This document shows positions 1 to 12,127 of a stretch of DNA of 64,000 nucleotides, piece by piece. The notes under the pieces were generated by a model, which had not been told where the DNA came from, did no database searches, and was given only the letters and a program-made list of their open reading frames with translations. Origin of the DNA: Lactarius indigo. Its lineage: Eukaryota > Basidiomycota > Agaricomycetes > Russulales > Russulaceae. How positions within the stretch are numbered: position 1 is the first letter of the stretch; each line of letters opens with the position of its first letter. A program made the translations under genes and the position numbers. The stretch spans positions 620,001-684,000 of the forward strand of contig JAFKAC010000009.1 of the NCBI GenBank assembly GCA_025766275.1, given 5' to 3'.

Positions 1-1949
1 AATAGAATACTGGCATCGTGATTGACGGAGGCGGAGGACTGTGTTGCGGCAGGATCGATATTTGGGTGCAGAGTGACGTAAACGTGGCGAAGACGGCGCA
101 AGATTAGGAACGCCATCTGCCCATCTTTATCATCCCAGACTTTGAGAACGATTTCATTCCAGAGTGCACAGAACTTGTGCTGCAATTCAGGGGATGTATC
201 TCGTACATTGAATTCTGAGGCCATTTCTAGAGCTTTCGAGAACTCGAACGCCGGCCAGGACCTTTTCCGATAGTGGCTAAATTGTTGGCGAGTAGTGTGA
301 AGTAATATCGCAAGGGACAGGTTATCTCCATGTGCGGCATACCCCTCAAGGTCCGTTTTCAAGACGCCCAGTTCTTCGGAGGCGAGAGTAAACCAACTGT
401 CATCGCGCCGTTGTGCCCTTGCGACAACAACGGAAGTTATGGCTTGCATCAAAATGTCTGGTCTGTCCTTGCTATCGCCCCAACCCTTCAAAAACTGTAC
501 AATTCCGGCGGATTGCAGTCGCCCATACTTCTCTTCGGACAATATTCTGTAGAAGATGCACAGAAAGGCATTGGGGATGTCTGCTGGATTGAAGGCCTTG
601 GTACAAACGATAAGTCGCCGGTTTTTGACCTGCTTTGGGAGAGAATCGGATGAGAGTGTGCGGTCCAATAATCCGATCAGTGCCGCCAATAGGTCCCACT
701 GCTGCTCCCAAGTGAGTCCAAGAAGAGGATCCCTAACCACATTCGAATTGCGGAAGCTAGGCAAGCCGTCAAAAAACCGCTCCAGTTCATGGTCTTCGTC
801 CAAAGTATCGAATGTCCACTTGAAGGCGCGTGTGTCGATCTCCGGTGGTGGATGTAAAGCAGCTTCCTCGGCTGTCTTCAGCAAACCATGGACGAGTAAT
901 TCATGGTATTTATTCTGTGAGGACCGAAGGCGATCATAGGTTCCACTACTGGCACTAATGAACCAAGTGAACAACCGAAAGGCCCGAAGGGTGACATATG
1001 GTATCCCAAGAATAATGGGCCACGCCAACGATGTAAGCGGGGTATAGTATGGGCGATCATGGCGAAAAATCGGAATCAACGTGAGACATCCGTAGACAAC
1101 TGCGCAAACGCTGACCCATGACAGCACGAGTTTGAAAATGGTGAGATTGACGTTGTGTAGGAACACCACTAGGCCAGCAAAGAACAGGTACAGGGAAATG
1201 TGCAGTAGCGTGGGCAAGGTATCGACCACCCATGGTAGGAGAGACTTCTCGACCCCTTCAAAGAAGAAAGCACGGATTCGGGCTCGCTTGTGCGGACTGT
1301 AATGTGATCGATTGACCTTGAGATATCTTCGTGCCCACTGTTGTAGTAAAGTCGCGAGCAAAGCACAGGTAAGACTGATTACTAAGCTCAAAAACCAAAG
1401 TGAGTTCACCCAAACTGCATAGTTCGGTGGAGAGAATGTCGGTGGGGAAGAAGGGAGAGAACCCGAACTGTTGGTCCGATTTGGGTCGACAGCAGTCTGG
1501 TAGATATTCGCGAGGTAGAAGTTGGAGGTGTCCTGTGGGTTCGGTCGGATGTCCTGAATTGACACCGAGATCAACGACGCAACGGCAGCAGAGAATAAAC
1601 CCGTCTATGACTGATGAGCCGGTGTAAAGAACAGGGTTAGTAGATAGAGACATACAAATATAAGGATCCCGTCGGCATCCGCTTTCCAGCTTTCAACCAT
1701 GTTCTTATCTTCTTCGGTCGCCAAATCCAAGTACATGGAGAATATAGGTCCGGAGCCATCAACGAAGCTAGGCGCTCCCTGCGATGCCTGATTCGGTGCG
1801 GACTGGGTCGTATACAGGTTGTCACCTATTGATGTGGTACACTGGGTGAGAAAGGCGGGGATAGGGCTATATGGTTGTGAAGTACTACCTATACTTATCC
1901 CTTCATCGGGTCCGTTGACGACCTGGTGAGGAGCTTGGCCTGGGGACAT
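1..1949 (-). CDS. DUF6535 membrane protein (D0), 3' end beyond window
   Basis: Two exons are visible: 1949-1656 and 1604 to the window edge, with a 51-base GT-AG intron in phase 0 (1655-1605). The first exon ends in the family signature (GPIFSMYLDLA, then VESWKADADGILIF), and the second opens with TGLFSAAVASLISVS. Strongly hydrophobic stretches follow (VNSLWFLSLVISLTCALLATL, split here as two helices, then LLHISLYLFFAGLVVF and FKLVLSWVSVCAVVYGCL), separated by the QQWARRY motif. These are the marks of the fungal DUF6535 family, whose function is unknown. About 400 further residues are soluble and helical. The frame is open for about 632 residues to the edge, so only the C-terminus is missing. 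It is clearly more divergent than D1-D5, has no C2 partner in view and reads away from the array. The start chosen is the first ATG; a TTG lies one codon upstream. Confidence 0.85.
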
Positions 1950-2224
1950 CAATATTGCAGTGTGGGTTTCGAAGGATACGAAGTGGTGGAAGGCGAGTCG
2001 ACAGTTGCTTTTTTTTCGGAGTTACTGTAGGGAAAGATCGATGATGAAACTGCGTCCACTTTGATCGGCCGCCAGATGATGTTGTAAGCTACATTATGCC
2101 GTCAACGTGACTCCCTTGAAGAGGATGACACTCGATGACACTCGATCAGTTGTTTGGCACCTTTCTGATATCCTTTCCATCCCCAAAATTATGGTGTGCG
2201 TATTTAACCAAGTATTAAACTCAC

Positions 2225-2840
2225 ACTAGAGCTCAGGAACAGCCGATCTTCTGGTTGCGTTCTCCCGAGACTGTAGTGCCAGTGGCGTTTCTTCAGTCCC
2301 TTCCCCAACTCGAGGAACTATTCATTGACGCTTCCTTCTATCCCCTTACCTCGGGCCCATCCCTGTGCTGAGAGGGAACTGTTAATTAATGAAGAAACTC
2401 CCGTGATGCTTCCTGGCCTGAAAATATTCCATGGCGTTAGCGCTTCTCTGGATGCTTGAGTACCTTGTCGCTCAAATTAGGGCCCTCTTCTGCCTGGGGC
2501 GACTCAGTGTCACATTATTCAATCAAATCGCCTTCACATCCCAAGCCTCCGTAGCCATGGACCGTGCGGGATAGTACTACGGTGAGCACCTTAATAACGG
2601 AAATCTCATGTTGCGTGTGATGTGCAAGCAGTTGGACTGGCAAAGCGACAACATAGCGCAGGTCTGTAGCGCGCTTATACTCTACTCTATACATTTTCGG
2701 ACCTCCTCATGGAGTCATGGACCGCCACTCCCACCGCCTCTGAAACTACAGTATTACTTCCGCATATAAGCGCCGGCCATCCGGGTTCCGGACAACGGAT
2801 ACTACAACTACCGTTCGTGCCGCCCGCTCAGAATAGCAAC
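2225..2840 (+). pseudogene. Decayed F-box/LRR-like gene
   Basis: There is no long open frame, but short in-frame pieces read like the leucine-rich part of agaricomycete F-box proteins: FLQSLPQLEELFID near 2290-2330 and CKQLDWQSDNIAQVCSAL near 2615-2675, followed by SSWSHGPPLPPPLKLQ near 2710-2755. Stops and frameshifts separate them (for example TGA and TAA around 2370-2390), and no start or F-box is recognisable upstream. It is read as a dead fragment. The family call rests on pattern memory of these motifs and is moderate. Confidence 0.42.
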
Positions 2841-4277
2841 CATTGTCGCTTGTATTTCCGCTAGACGGTGGGTTTTCGTAGGCAGAAACAGATACGGGAA
2901 CGTGGCGAGGATCGACTCGAGCGCCACGACTCGGAGGCCCACCGAAAATTTTGCCTGTACGGGAGGGGAGGTCGAAAGCAGGGACAGCAATAGTTAAACG
3001 AACGGCGGGTGATGGGTACTTGATTTTTTATGGTGGTCAAGCGTGTGACTATGACTATTGCAAACGCGCCGCTGGCTGTCCTCCGCTCTTTCCCATTCAA
3101 TGACACACAGCTATGAACGACGGCGTTCAAAAAAATGCGCTTCTGAGGAGAGACAAGCGGACTTAGAAGTGGATTACCGAAAATGATAGTACTAACAAAA
3201 GGGGGGTATTGGGTGAATTCCCGCAGAACCAAGGGTATTTTTTGAATCTAATAGAGAGTGCGTTTGGTATATGTGGCCTACTTCATGCGGGCGGGCGGTA
3301 TCCGAAAATCAAGCCTGTAAGTAAAGTAGCAGAAGTACAGTAACAGGGTATAGTGGAAGGGTATAAAGTCAAGGCAGAGAGAAAAGGGGACAGGCCCAAA
3401 GATAAGATATTTGGTATGCCGATACTGACGCCCATACAGCGTACGACGTGGCGTCGTATCTATTAAGCCAACATATACTTGTTAATCGCGATCGTATCAC
3501 AATATGAACCAATGAAGTGGGAAAACGAGGACATACTGTAAATTGAAGTCGTAACGAACTACTGGCGACTCGGGGGAGGGCAAGTCCCAATCCTATGATC
3601 TGGTCGTAGAGATAAGATGAAGCAGAGCCGTGCAGCCCTATCCGCACCCAAGTTCGCTCCACTGCATCACTCAGCCCAATTATCAATAAGGAGCCTCCCG
3701 CTCACTACCTTGCCAACCCGATGGACCTTGCGAAAGAGTCGATCGGTGAGGCGCTCTACGCCTCGCCGATCGATAAGTCGGCGCCTATGCTGGATACGCT
3801 GCACCCTCACCCCCGCGCGACCTGCAGCGCGTGTACATTCACCATCGTGACGCCTAGTTGTCACAACGATATAATGATGGTGTGACGCGTGCGGCCGCAG
3901 TGGTGGAGCGCTACGCCAGCTGATGCGAGAGTGATTCATGTGGAGGAGGTCGATCTAGAAAGAGGACACGGCGACATCCTAGAAAATGGCCATCCTACAA
4001 CGACAAGCCTGTTCCGTTTTGATGGTTTGACCAAAAATTTACTGTGTCGAGGCGCAGCGGCGCCGTTTCCACGCGAGTACATGAGCCTATCGCCTCCGAG
4101 GACGGCATCGAGCCGGGAGCCTTGGGAGTTGACGTGGGCTCTCCGCGTGAGATCGTTTGCGTGCAGTCCGTGTCACGATTTCTGCTCCGCCTGTTTCTGT
4201 AGAGTGGCGTAAGACTGATAACTGGCACTGCTCACAGGAGAGTATCAGTAATCGTTGCCCCACCTGCGGGTACAGCA
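2841..4277. other. Spacer with decayed array blocks
   Basis: No gene is supported. Around 3408-3450 there is a diverged copy of a spacer block (core gatatttggta) that recurs near 11080 and 25050. Around 3690-3950 there is one copy of a block that recurs at 19650-20100 and 35730-36100. In one frame it reads LANPMDLAKESIGEALYA, but it is stopped and frameshifted in the other copies. It is probably the remains of a gene that was once part of the repeating unit. Confidence 0.5.
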
Positions 4278-4810
4278 TCAAGACACGCACCGGAACGTAA
4301 TGGTTGGAGTAGATAAATACGCCCTCTTTGAATTTTTGACCAAACGATGATCAGTGAAGTCGAGCACTGAAGGCAAGCCGGCAGGATGAAGCCCGGAATT
4401 AGGGTCACTCGTCACCCCGTTGACGAGGGCGTCGACATTTATCTCCGCCGAACCGACAAGGTCGTTGCGCGTGAACCTATCCCAGTCGAAAACGGCGAGC
4501 CTAATAGGGTGCTGTAGGTCCTGATGGCACACGTGGAAGAGCAGCTCTTCATCCCAGACTGGCTCTAGCTCGTGCCGGATGACCCTCGTACTTTTGGTTT
4601 CTTCTCCAATTGACACTTTCACAAAAGGGTCCATATCCCAGCTTGTGCGAGCCGCTTGCAGTCCAGTCAGCAGCAATTTGGTGTTGGAAGTCAAAAAAAC
4701 CCACCGTTTGGCCATTTCGGAAGGCCCTTTGCACCGTAGATATGAAGCACAACGATGCCAACGTTGTCTTTTCCTGAAACTGGGGGCTGTGCTGGGTTGG
4801 AAGAGACCAT
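4278..4810 (-). CDS. Truncated C2-domain protein (C2-1), only the second C2 domain
   Basis: The pieces are 4810-4705 and 4654-4278, joined by a 50-base intron that interrupts the codon after KWPN, exactly as in the four intact C2 genes. It encodes GIVVLHIYGAKGLPKWPN, then SWDMDPFVKVSIG and VFDWDRFTRNDLVG. These keep the acidic loop residues that bind calcium in C2 domains. The first C2 domain present in the paralogues is absent. Sequence upstream of about 5050 aligns instead with the spacer found upstream of the other C2 genes, so the 5' half was probably deleted. The frame stays open back to 5338, so a longer product starting near 5084 is possible; its sequence (DREKPEYSQIDQIG) does not match the other C2 genes. 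Partner of D1, whose start lies 3.3 kb away. It may be a pseudogene. Confidence 0.55.
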
Positions 4811-5817
4811 TGGTGAAATAAAGACACGCTTGTTTGCCAGAAGAATGGTCGGAGGATCCTGGAGGTGAGAGTTGCGAGGGCGGCTTCGATGAAGCTGGGC
4901 AGAGGGTGTGGGGAACGGAGTAGAATCTAGCAAGCCAATCTGGTCAATCTGACTGTACTCCGGCTTCTCACGGTCCAAGCGTCCACGGCGCAAGAGGGCC
5001 GAAATCCCGGGATGACGTGGGACCTGGAGATCATGGATGCCCGTTGTGGCTGCTCGTCCCACTTTCCTCAGGCAGCTCATGCCCATGCACAACGGTCTGG
5101 ATACTTTACAATCGGCGTTGCATGGGAACTGCAAGAAACGGAGAAATCTCATTCCTCTCTCCAAGTTTCTCGTCATGTCCTCGTCTGCATACAGTACTCG
5201 ATGACGTTTGACGAGCAACATGCCTATCTCAATCCCTGCTGCGCATACTAAAGTCGAGCGGTTGCTATCTGTCAAAGTCCTGAGCGGTGGCGAGGGCGTG
5301 AGGTGGACACAATCATCATAGATAGGTCCCATTCCCACGTCTTCAAGTCGCCATCATCTCTCACACCCCAGTTCTCTGTATCGCCTAGCGCCGGCACTGT
5401 GCTTCTCCTTGAGGCGTGCTGCACAACCAACTTACCCTGCAAGTCAGCGCCCCTCCTGCATGACCTCCCGGAAAAGTCCCGCCTCGTGGTGCGAGCTCTC
5501 GCCGAGGCTCGCCAACTGCCCCCCGCGGCATTTATGCCCTACTTGCGCCTCTGTTCAGAATGCGAGCCAGAGATACAGTGTTGAAATGAGAGTGTGCGTC
5601 CACGCGCGAGTTACCTCGGCGTCGGGCATGAGTGAAATGCGAGGTGTAGTCTCGCATCACGATCCTTAGATACAATTCGGACTTTACTTTACGAGTATGA
5701 TCAGGGACAATCCGTTCCCCTCTACTTAGTTGAGATATCATCGGTACTGGTGATTTCACGTGTAGTAGCTACGTTCTTTACGATGTATTTAAGTCGCCTT
5801 ACGCGCACCTGGTACTT

Positions 5818-5896
5818 CAGTCGTTTCTGACAACGGTGCCAGGCAAGTACTTTTTATTGTTCTATCTAATACAGTCGTTTCTGACAACGGTGCCAG
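5818..5896. repeat. 25-base direct repeat, 54-base period
   Basis: An identical 25-mer beginning cagtcgtttctgacaac occupies 5818-5842 and 5872-5896, with 29 bases between the copies. Neither copy flanks a recognisable element. Confidence 0.8.
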
Positions 5897-7931
5897 CCCG
5901 CTGCGTTTTATCATACAGGGCCTCGTTCCCGAGCGAAATCACGACCCCGCTGGTAGACTCAGAGGTCTCACGCTGCTCTAAAAGTTTGCTACATAGTCCG
6001 AGGTTGCGATCGAGTCGGTCCGCAATACACTCCGCACAGTGCCGGTCGACATGCTCGCAAAAATGCCGCGCCTGCACGCGAACCACAACGTGTGTAATAC
6101 GGTAATGCAGTGCTCGCCGTGCTCCCCTTCTCAGTACGCTCTGTGACGGAGAATGGCCCCTCCCTAGAAGCGCGCCGGGGCGGATCGGGGGTGGTACTGT
6201 GCGGCCAATGCGCGGGACGATGTTCGCGGTCACGAATTGCCCCGCGCCGCTGCGCGGGTCTGTCACGGTCTGAGTGGGAGCGGCACGCTTTGGATACCGC
6301 GGCTGCGCTCTTTCCCGTTTAGGAGGACCTTGTGGTATACATGCAATGGCTAGAAAGGACATTTGCGTGCGAGGGATGTGGGGCGCAAGGGACCGAGCTC
6401 GTTCCGTGGTCACGCTTGTGCGCGTCGCTGTTCAGCGCGTGTTTGGCATTGTTTGCGCTTCCCCTCGGTTCACCTGAGGTACTGGGCCGCCTCGAGAAAG
6501 CCAGCTCGTCCATCTGTAGACTCTTACCCCCCCCCCCCCCCCAGCGCCTGAAGAACGGGTCACTTGTCTCGTTGGATAGCGATAAAGCTACTTTGTTGAT
6601 GGTATTTTTTATTAAATCCAAATTGTATTCCGGAATGCAAACCTGAGGCTTGGGCTTAAGGCCGGACGTAGCCTACTACATTTACAAAGGTTGTACCTAG
6701 TAGGAGGTTCCCTCATTATTAGAACTGAGTGGAGTAGAAGACATAGGTGGTTTCTTGAGCTTGTTCCCGAGCCCGCGATCGCGCGAGATGGTAGCTTTGG
6801 GCATCAGACGCCGAAAGTTTGACATGCAGGTCGCCTATCATAGACCCGTCTCGCTCCTCATTCGGGCTCCCTCCCGTGGGCCGGATTCGGGCATATGGGT
6901 GCGGCTTTCCGGCTGTATGAAGTTCCGTGAGCGTTCGGCGTCTTTTCTCCTCGGGTAAACGACATGGGAGAAGCGGGTGGGGTTGTTGAATATGAATATG
7001 AATAGAACGTGGACTTGACACCAGGTTGCGTCGAATCGTATGCAGGTATACATGCCGCATTGACATGCCGATCATAGGACCTGGTTGAGTCACCTTCGGT
7101 ATCCGCATGGTGTGGCTGCCGTCGTGGAGTAGGATGACGATGTGCTTGTGTGCGAGGCTGTGTGGTCCCCGTGTCAATGATATTCGCATCCCAAAATTCC
7201 ATGAGCCTGCGATGTGGAGATACCAGATACTGGGTATTTCCTACGGCAGAATTGGCCATGACATAGTGATATAGACACCGACATGGTCAGTTCGCATGGC
7301 TTTGTTAGAGTCCGCAAGCGGACAGATGAAGCACCCTGGGGAGGCTGTGCCAAACTTCATGCCATAGTTATGTAACCATCACATCTACTATCTCTACATC
7401 TATCCCCTTCCCCCAAAATTCAGGCACTACCGCCTATCAAGCTATCAAGCTATATCAAGTCTTCAAATTCAGTCTCCGCCTAAAGTTCGCACGTTCCGCG
7501 TGACGATGCAAGCACTGCCCAGCACTCTGAGTCTCTCCCAAGCCGTTTGGACCTGTGACGTGAACAAGCACAGTATAAATACTGTTTGATTCGTGTAAGG
7601 AAGGGAATATGGTCATGATGGCCCGATGGAACGCTGCCCCTACTACAGAGTATAGCCGTACCATCTCCTATTTCCATTCTGTGTATGGGATAGGCTTTCT
7701 TCGATATGGTCCAGGGACGCACAAACGTGCGCGTGCTGTGGTGCTGCACTACAGCTAGCGAACTGTCAACAGAACGATATGAAGCTTGATATGAAATTAA
7801 ATTCGTTTGTGTTACAATAGTGTTGCCCAATACACGTATCGACCCCAGAACAGTACAGTACAGTATGTTGTTTCTTTGGATTCAGTTCAAAGAGAAGTGA
7901 AATCTCTTCGGATCTGATTTTATACGTCGTT

Positions 7932-8025
7932 ACTCGGGTAACCGAGTATGGTCAAATGTCGATCTGGACTGGAAGCTACACCTGCCTGCCCTTCATTTAC
8001 CCATCACGGGTAACCGGTAACCGGT
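7932..8025. promoter_or_regulatory. Cluster of three GGTAACC heptamers upstream of D1
   Basis: GGTAACC occurs at 7937-7943, 8009-8015 and 8016-8022. The first sits inside a 16-base inverted repeat (ACTCGG, GTAA, CCGAGT). The cluster lies about 120-210 bases upstream of the D1 start. Its role is inferred only from position and repetition. Confidence 0.3.
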
Positions 8026-8144
8026 GGCTCTCAACTTGGCAGAATCGATGCAGAGCGCTTGATGCAACGTCTCAAACCCGCGCTCACAATTCACGTTACT
8101 CCTTGTACGCTCCCACCCGCAACCGAGTTCCCAACATTGTCATT

Positions 8145-10402
8145 ATGGTTGCTTCACCACAGATCGCAGACGATGGCACCACCGCTCCGAAGGAAGCCAC
8201 CTATAGTGATCCTTCTGGCGCAATCTTCTCTATGTATATCGACCGTGCGCTCAAGTTTGACGACGAAAATGTGGAGAATTGGAAGGGAGGTGCAGATGGC
8301 ATCCTCGTTTTTGTGCGTTTCTGTGCTGCCCTTGTAGACTTACAAGCCCTCACGCGGCTTTCCAGACTGGCGTTTTCTCTTCTACAGTGGCCACTTTTAT
8401 TGCCATGAGCTACCCGACCTTGAACCAAGATCCCAACGGCATCACCCAGTCCCTCCTCGTGAAGATATCTCAACAACTTGCCAATCCTAACGGTACCAGT
8501 CCAGCTGCAATTCCGATCAAAGGTTCCTTCTCCCCCTCGGCTCCAGTGATATTTGTCAACTCGGTCTGGTTCCTCAGCCTCGTGCTCAGTCTCACATGCG
8601 CCCTCATTGCTACACTTTTGCAACAATGGGCCCGCAGATACCTCCAGATGATTCAACGAAACCACGCACCTCATGTCCGTGCCCATATCCGAGAGTACTT
8701 TTCCAGAGGCACGCGCAAGTTCCGCATCTTCGTTCTCGTCGAGACGCTACCTTTCCTCATTCTCGTGTCCGTGCTCCTCTTCTTCTCCGGACTGGTCGTC
8801 TTTGCCTTTCTCGCCAATAATATTGTTGCCTACATCACCCTCGCAATCGTCGCAATCTGCTTTGTCTCGTATATTATCTTCAGTCTAACGCCACTCAAAT
8901 ATCATGACTGTCCCTATTACACACCTTTTACGTCACTCCTTTGGTACTCCGCTCAAATCATCCCACTCTCCTTTTTTTCGGTCCTCTATCGTGGCGCAAT
9001 GGAATTGCACAACCGTTGGGGTACAGTAAACAAGGGCGTGGTGGAGTATTTCCGTGGCCTGCAAGAGAGCAAGTTCAAGTCTTTTTCGGAAGGCAGGGTT
9101 TCCAAGCTCGAGAACTCAGCTAAACAGACCTCGATGAACATTTACAAAGAAACGCTCGTCCGGACACTTCACTGGCTCAGCGAGGATCACGAATTAGAGG
9201 AGTTCGTCGCCGGGATCCCTGGGCTGTGCGAGTCCAATGCTGTCGCCACGCACGACAACGGCGACACCAAGCGCACCTTTCGCGATGTTCTTGCAGTCTT
9301 ACCTGGACCAACGGGTTTTCACCCATCGCTTCCGTGGAGCATCATTCAACTAGCACAGCGGGCTTTCACAAGCAAGCTGCCAAAATCCGTTCAACGACCA
9401 AGAACTCGGGCTTGTTTGAGGGCACTATACGATATCCCTGGCGCGATTCGCGACGTACTCGCACCATACGCCGCGGGGAAACACTATTGCCTGGAGATCC
9501 TACCATTACTAAACAGGCCAGAGTCGCTGGAAATCATTGATGAATTATGGGACACGCCCAATGACGACGTCGCGTTATCGGTTCGATGTGCGGCGGCGGT
9601 GGTCGCCGCATTCATGATCACCCCCCCGCAACTTACGCTTGACAGTTTCGTAACTCCCGACGTCAATTTCATCTGGGATGACAACACCGGCAAGCAGTTC
9701 CTGGAAAAGCGACTCCGATTTGACACCGATACGGATGATGATGTCCCACGCCCCCGCAGTGACAGCGCGCGGCTGCAAAACCTCAGACGCTTCCTCGTAG
9801 ACATTGGGGATGCGCTACGGCATACAAACCCGCAGTGGTGGACGTCCAAAAATTCAGGCCCCATCCGCCGGGTGCGCCGGAAGCTCTTCGAAACGCGTCG
9901 TACGGAAGAGTATCGCACTGGCAACGGCACTTTTGACCAGCAAGGCGACCGGACGTCGACCGCGTTCATACCTGCCGCGCAACAGGACCTCATCACACTC
10001 ACTCTCGAGATACTGGCGCGGGATACCATCGTGGGTGCTACGATACCTCAGCGCAAGGCGTTCCTTGGCGCGTATGAGGGGCTCGAGCAAGTGATGTCGG
10101 CACTGGCGCGCGCACAGGGACGGGAGGAGGTTCGCGTACAGGAACAGTTTTCAACGCTCCTTCCTATGGCTGCAATTCAAGCGCGAACTGCGGACAGTTT
10201 CGGGGTTTTCAAGAGTGCGTTAGAACCCGTCATGCTGGTCCTTCAACCGCCGGAGAGTACCGACAATGGGCCGGCCCCGGCGCGTGCCCCATCTGTCAAG
10301 CCACCACCACCGCCTGTTTTCCCTCTTTTATATTCGGCTTCGTCATCCTCAGCGCCCATCACTGGTGACTCGGGCCGCGAATCCGGCGTGGCGTTTGTGT
10401 GA
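8145..10402 (+). CDS. DUF6535 membrane protein D1 (type A)
   Basis: Exons 8145-8312 and 8366-10402 are joined by a 53-base phase-0 intron; the product is 734 residues. Exon 1 carries SGAIFSMYIDRALKFDDEN and VENWKGGADGILVF, the DUF6535 signature. Exon 2 starts TGVFSSTVATFIAMSY (first hydrophobic segment). It continues with a helix ending in LLQQWARRYLQ, two further helices around residues 165-215, and a fifth hydrophobic stretch (LLWYSAQIIPLSFFSVLY). The remaining 470 or so residues are soluble and helical and end in a proline- and serine-rich tail. The family is fungal and of unknown function; a membrane location is inferred from the helices. The 5' block with GAGCGCTTGATGCA is shared with D3 and D5. 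It is paired head to head with the truncated C2-1. Confidence 0.88.
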
Positions 10403-12127
10403 CGAGTTGAAATCCTAAGCGGATGTTGCGAAATCTGGATTTTATGCGTATGTAATAGCTGGAAGCTTTTATCCTTTGCTTCGTTACCTTGGAAACAATA
10501 TATACGTAGGACGTGGTGTAATCAGGCCGGCATTTACACTCTTGGCTATATGGCTATAGATGCATTCTTTCTCAGAGGCCTAACGAAGGAGATGAGACCA
10601 AGACAGTAAACCGAATGTCAACGCAAGGGCAAAATGTCAACGCAAGAGCGAACGGGACGGTGTAGCCGGTGTGAAATGCGTACGAGAGCGCCTCGGTGTG
10701 GAAAGATAGAAGCGAAGACAGAGATCGAAGAATGTCACAATAGAGGAATGGGCGAGACACGGCGCTGCTGTACTCGTGCAGAACCACAGCGTTTTGATAC
10801 ATACGAGAAAAATCTACAACTCGACCTGGGAAGTAGCGCATAGCAAGCACTAAGGCGCGAAGTGTTTGAAGTGGCGAGTCTGGCGACCTCGGGGAGTACG
10901 CATATATCGAAAACTTGAGACTTCGTCATTCTAATATTGCAGTTTCCCTGAGCCAAGTAGTTTCCGTAAGAGTACAAGAGAGCTAACAAGTCTACAGCGT
11001 TGCGCCAAGCTACAGCGGTGGTATTAGCTAAACAGAGATTAGATTGTATGGCCTCCAGTGTCCAGATCGAGGTGAGTCCGAGATATTTGGTACTTGGTAT
11101 TCCGACTCTGATGCGCATACCGCATATAATGCGAGGTCGTACCTGTTTAGTTGACATTAATCGAATGGGTCACAATATGAACAGGAAAACAAAGGGAAAA
11201 CGAAATTTTACATCCGAGTCCCGGCCCGAATATCCTATTCTAATTTTAAATCTTGGACACGGTCATGTGACCAAGGCAAGATTGGTTCCAAAGTGTGTAT
11301 GTAAGGGTATAGGGGGCCTAATCTAAGGCTTATTTCAAGCGGGCACGAAAGGCTAGTCGTAAATTTTGTAAAGTAGGAAGGGCGTCGAGGCGCAGAACGA
11401 GCGAACGCTCTGTATGAAAGAAATGATGATGGGACATCTCGGCTTTCGCCGGGTGGCGTTGCCAGGGCAGAGGGTTGGGAAAGTACCCCTGGAGGGGTTG
11501 GAGGTGGGGCAGCGTCCACGGTGGAGACTAACACCTCGGGGTCGGTGGGCACGACGACCCAGAGCGGATGGGGTGTTGGGGTAGAGAGTAGTCGAGGGTC
11601 GATTTGCGAGCCGCGAAACGGAGCGCTAGCCGATATGCACCCGTACGTGCAGAGCGCGGACTTTGACGCCGTCACGCCTGGGATGTTCACCGGCGAGGTG
11701 TCCAACGACCACAACGGCGGTGGCGTGATGCGTGCGGCACTGCGGGTGCGGTTCACAATGGCAAAGTGCGCTGAACCACTACACCAGCTAGTGTAAGAGT
11801 TCGCGATACGTGCGAAGGCGGTGCCGATCGAGAAAGTGGATATGGTGACGTCCCAGAACGCTACGTTTGCTCCAGTGAAACGTGTGCCCGATCAGAGATT
11901 GCCCCTACGCGCGACGCTGTCTAGCAAGTGTACGCGGCCATTCTAGAATGTGGGCCTGTCACGTAAGGAGCTGGTGAAAATGGACTCGTTCTCTCTGTTT
12001 CGAGAGCGCTCGTGTCATTCTTCTTGTCTAGCCTGTTGCAACAGCGCATCGTATGGCTGATAACAGGCACTGCGCAGAGGGAGCGTCAATAATCGTTGCT
12101 CCACCTACAAGTGTAACACCACGGTGC
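10403..12127. other. Spacer between D1 and C2-2
   Basis: The first 150 bases resemble the region downstream of D3 and D5 (gcgaaatctgg, then a ttgcttcgtt stretch) and are probably 3' UTR. A copy of the gatatttggtacttggtatt block lies near 11080. From 11430 to 11950 there is a decayed block also seen at 25320-25560, 31550-31810 and 32544-32816. A 173-codon minus-strand frame (11235-11756) crosses it, but the frame is not kept in the other copies. No gene is supported. Confidence 0.5.

Larger units (their letters stand above)
4811..8144. other. Long spacer between C2-1 and D1
   Basis: No gene could be supported. Contents: a 25-base direct repeat (5818-5842 and 5872-5896); a GC-rich stretch at about 6100-6480; a run of 16 C at 6527-6542; a block at 5415-5580 that recurs at 13970-14110; a block near 7470-7560 that resembles the spacers at 21610 and 36940; and three GGTAACC heptamers just upstream of D1 (7937, 8009, 8016). 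Overlapping open frames on the minus strand at 5862-6413 and 6719-7259 show no recognisable domain and are treated as chance. Confidence 0.5.

Noticed and set aside
5818..5896. 25-base direct repeat as a target-site duplication
   Set aside because: Only 29 bases separate the copies and nothing like a transposon lies between them.
5862..6413. Minus-strand frame of 183 codons in a GC-rich block
   Set aside because: No recognisable domain, Arg/Pro-rich composition typical of chance frames in GC-rich DNA, and no second copy in the other units.
11235..11756. 173-codon minus-strand frame
   Set aside because: Pro/Ser-rich without a domain, and the same block in other spacers does not keep this frame.
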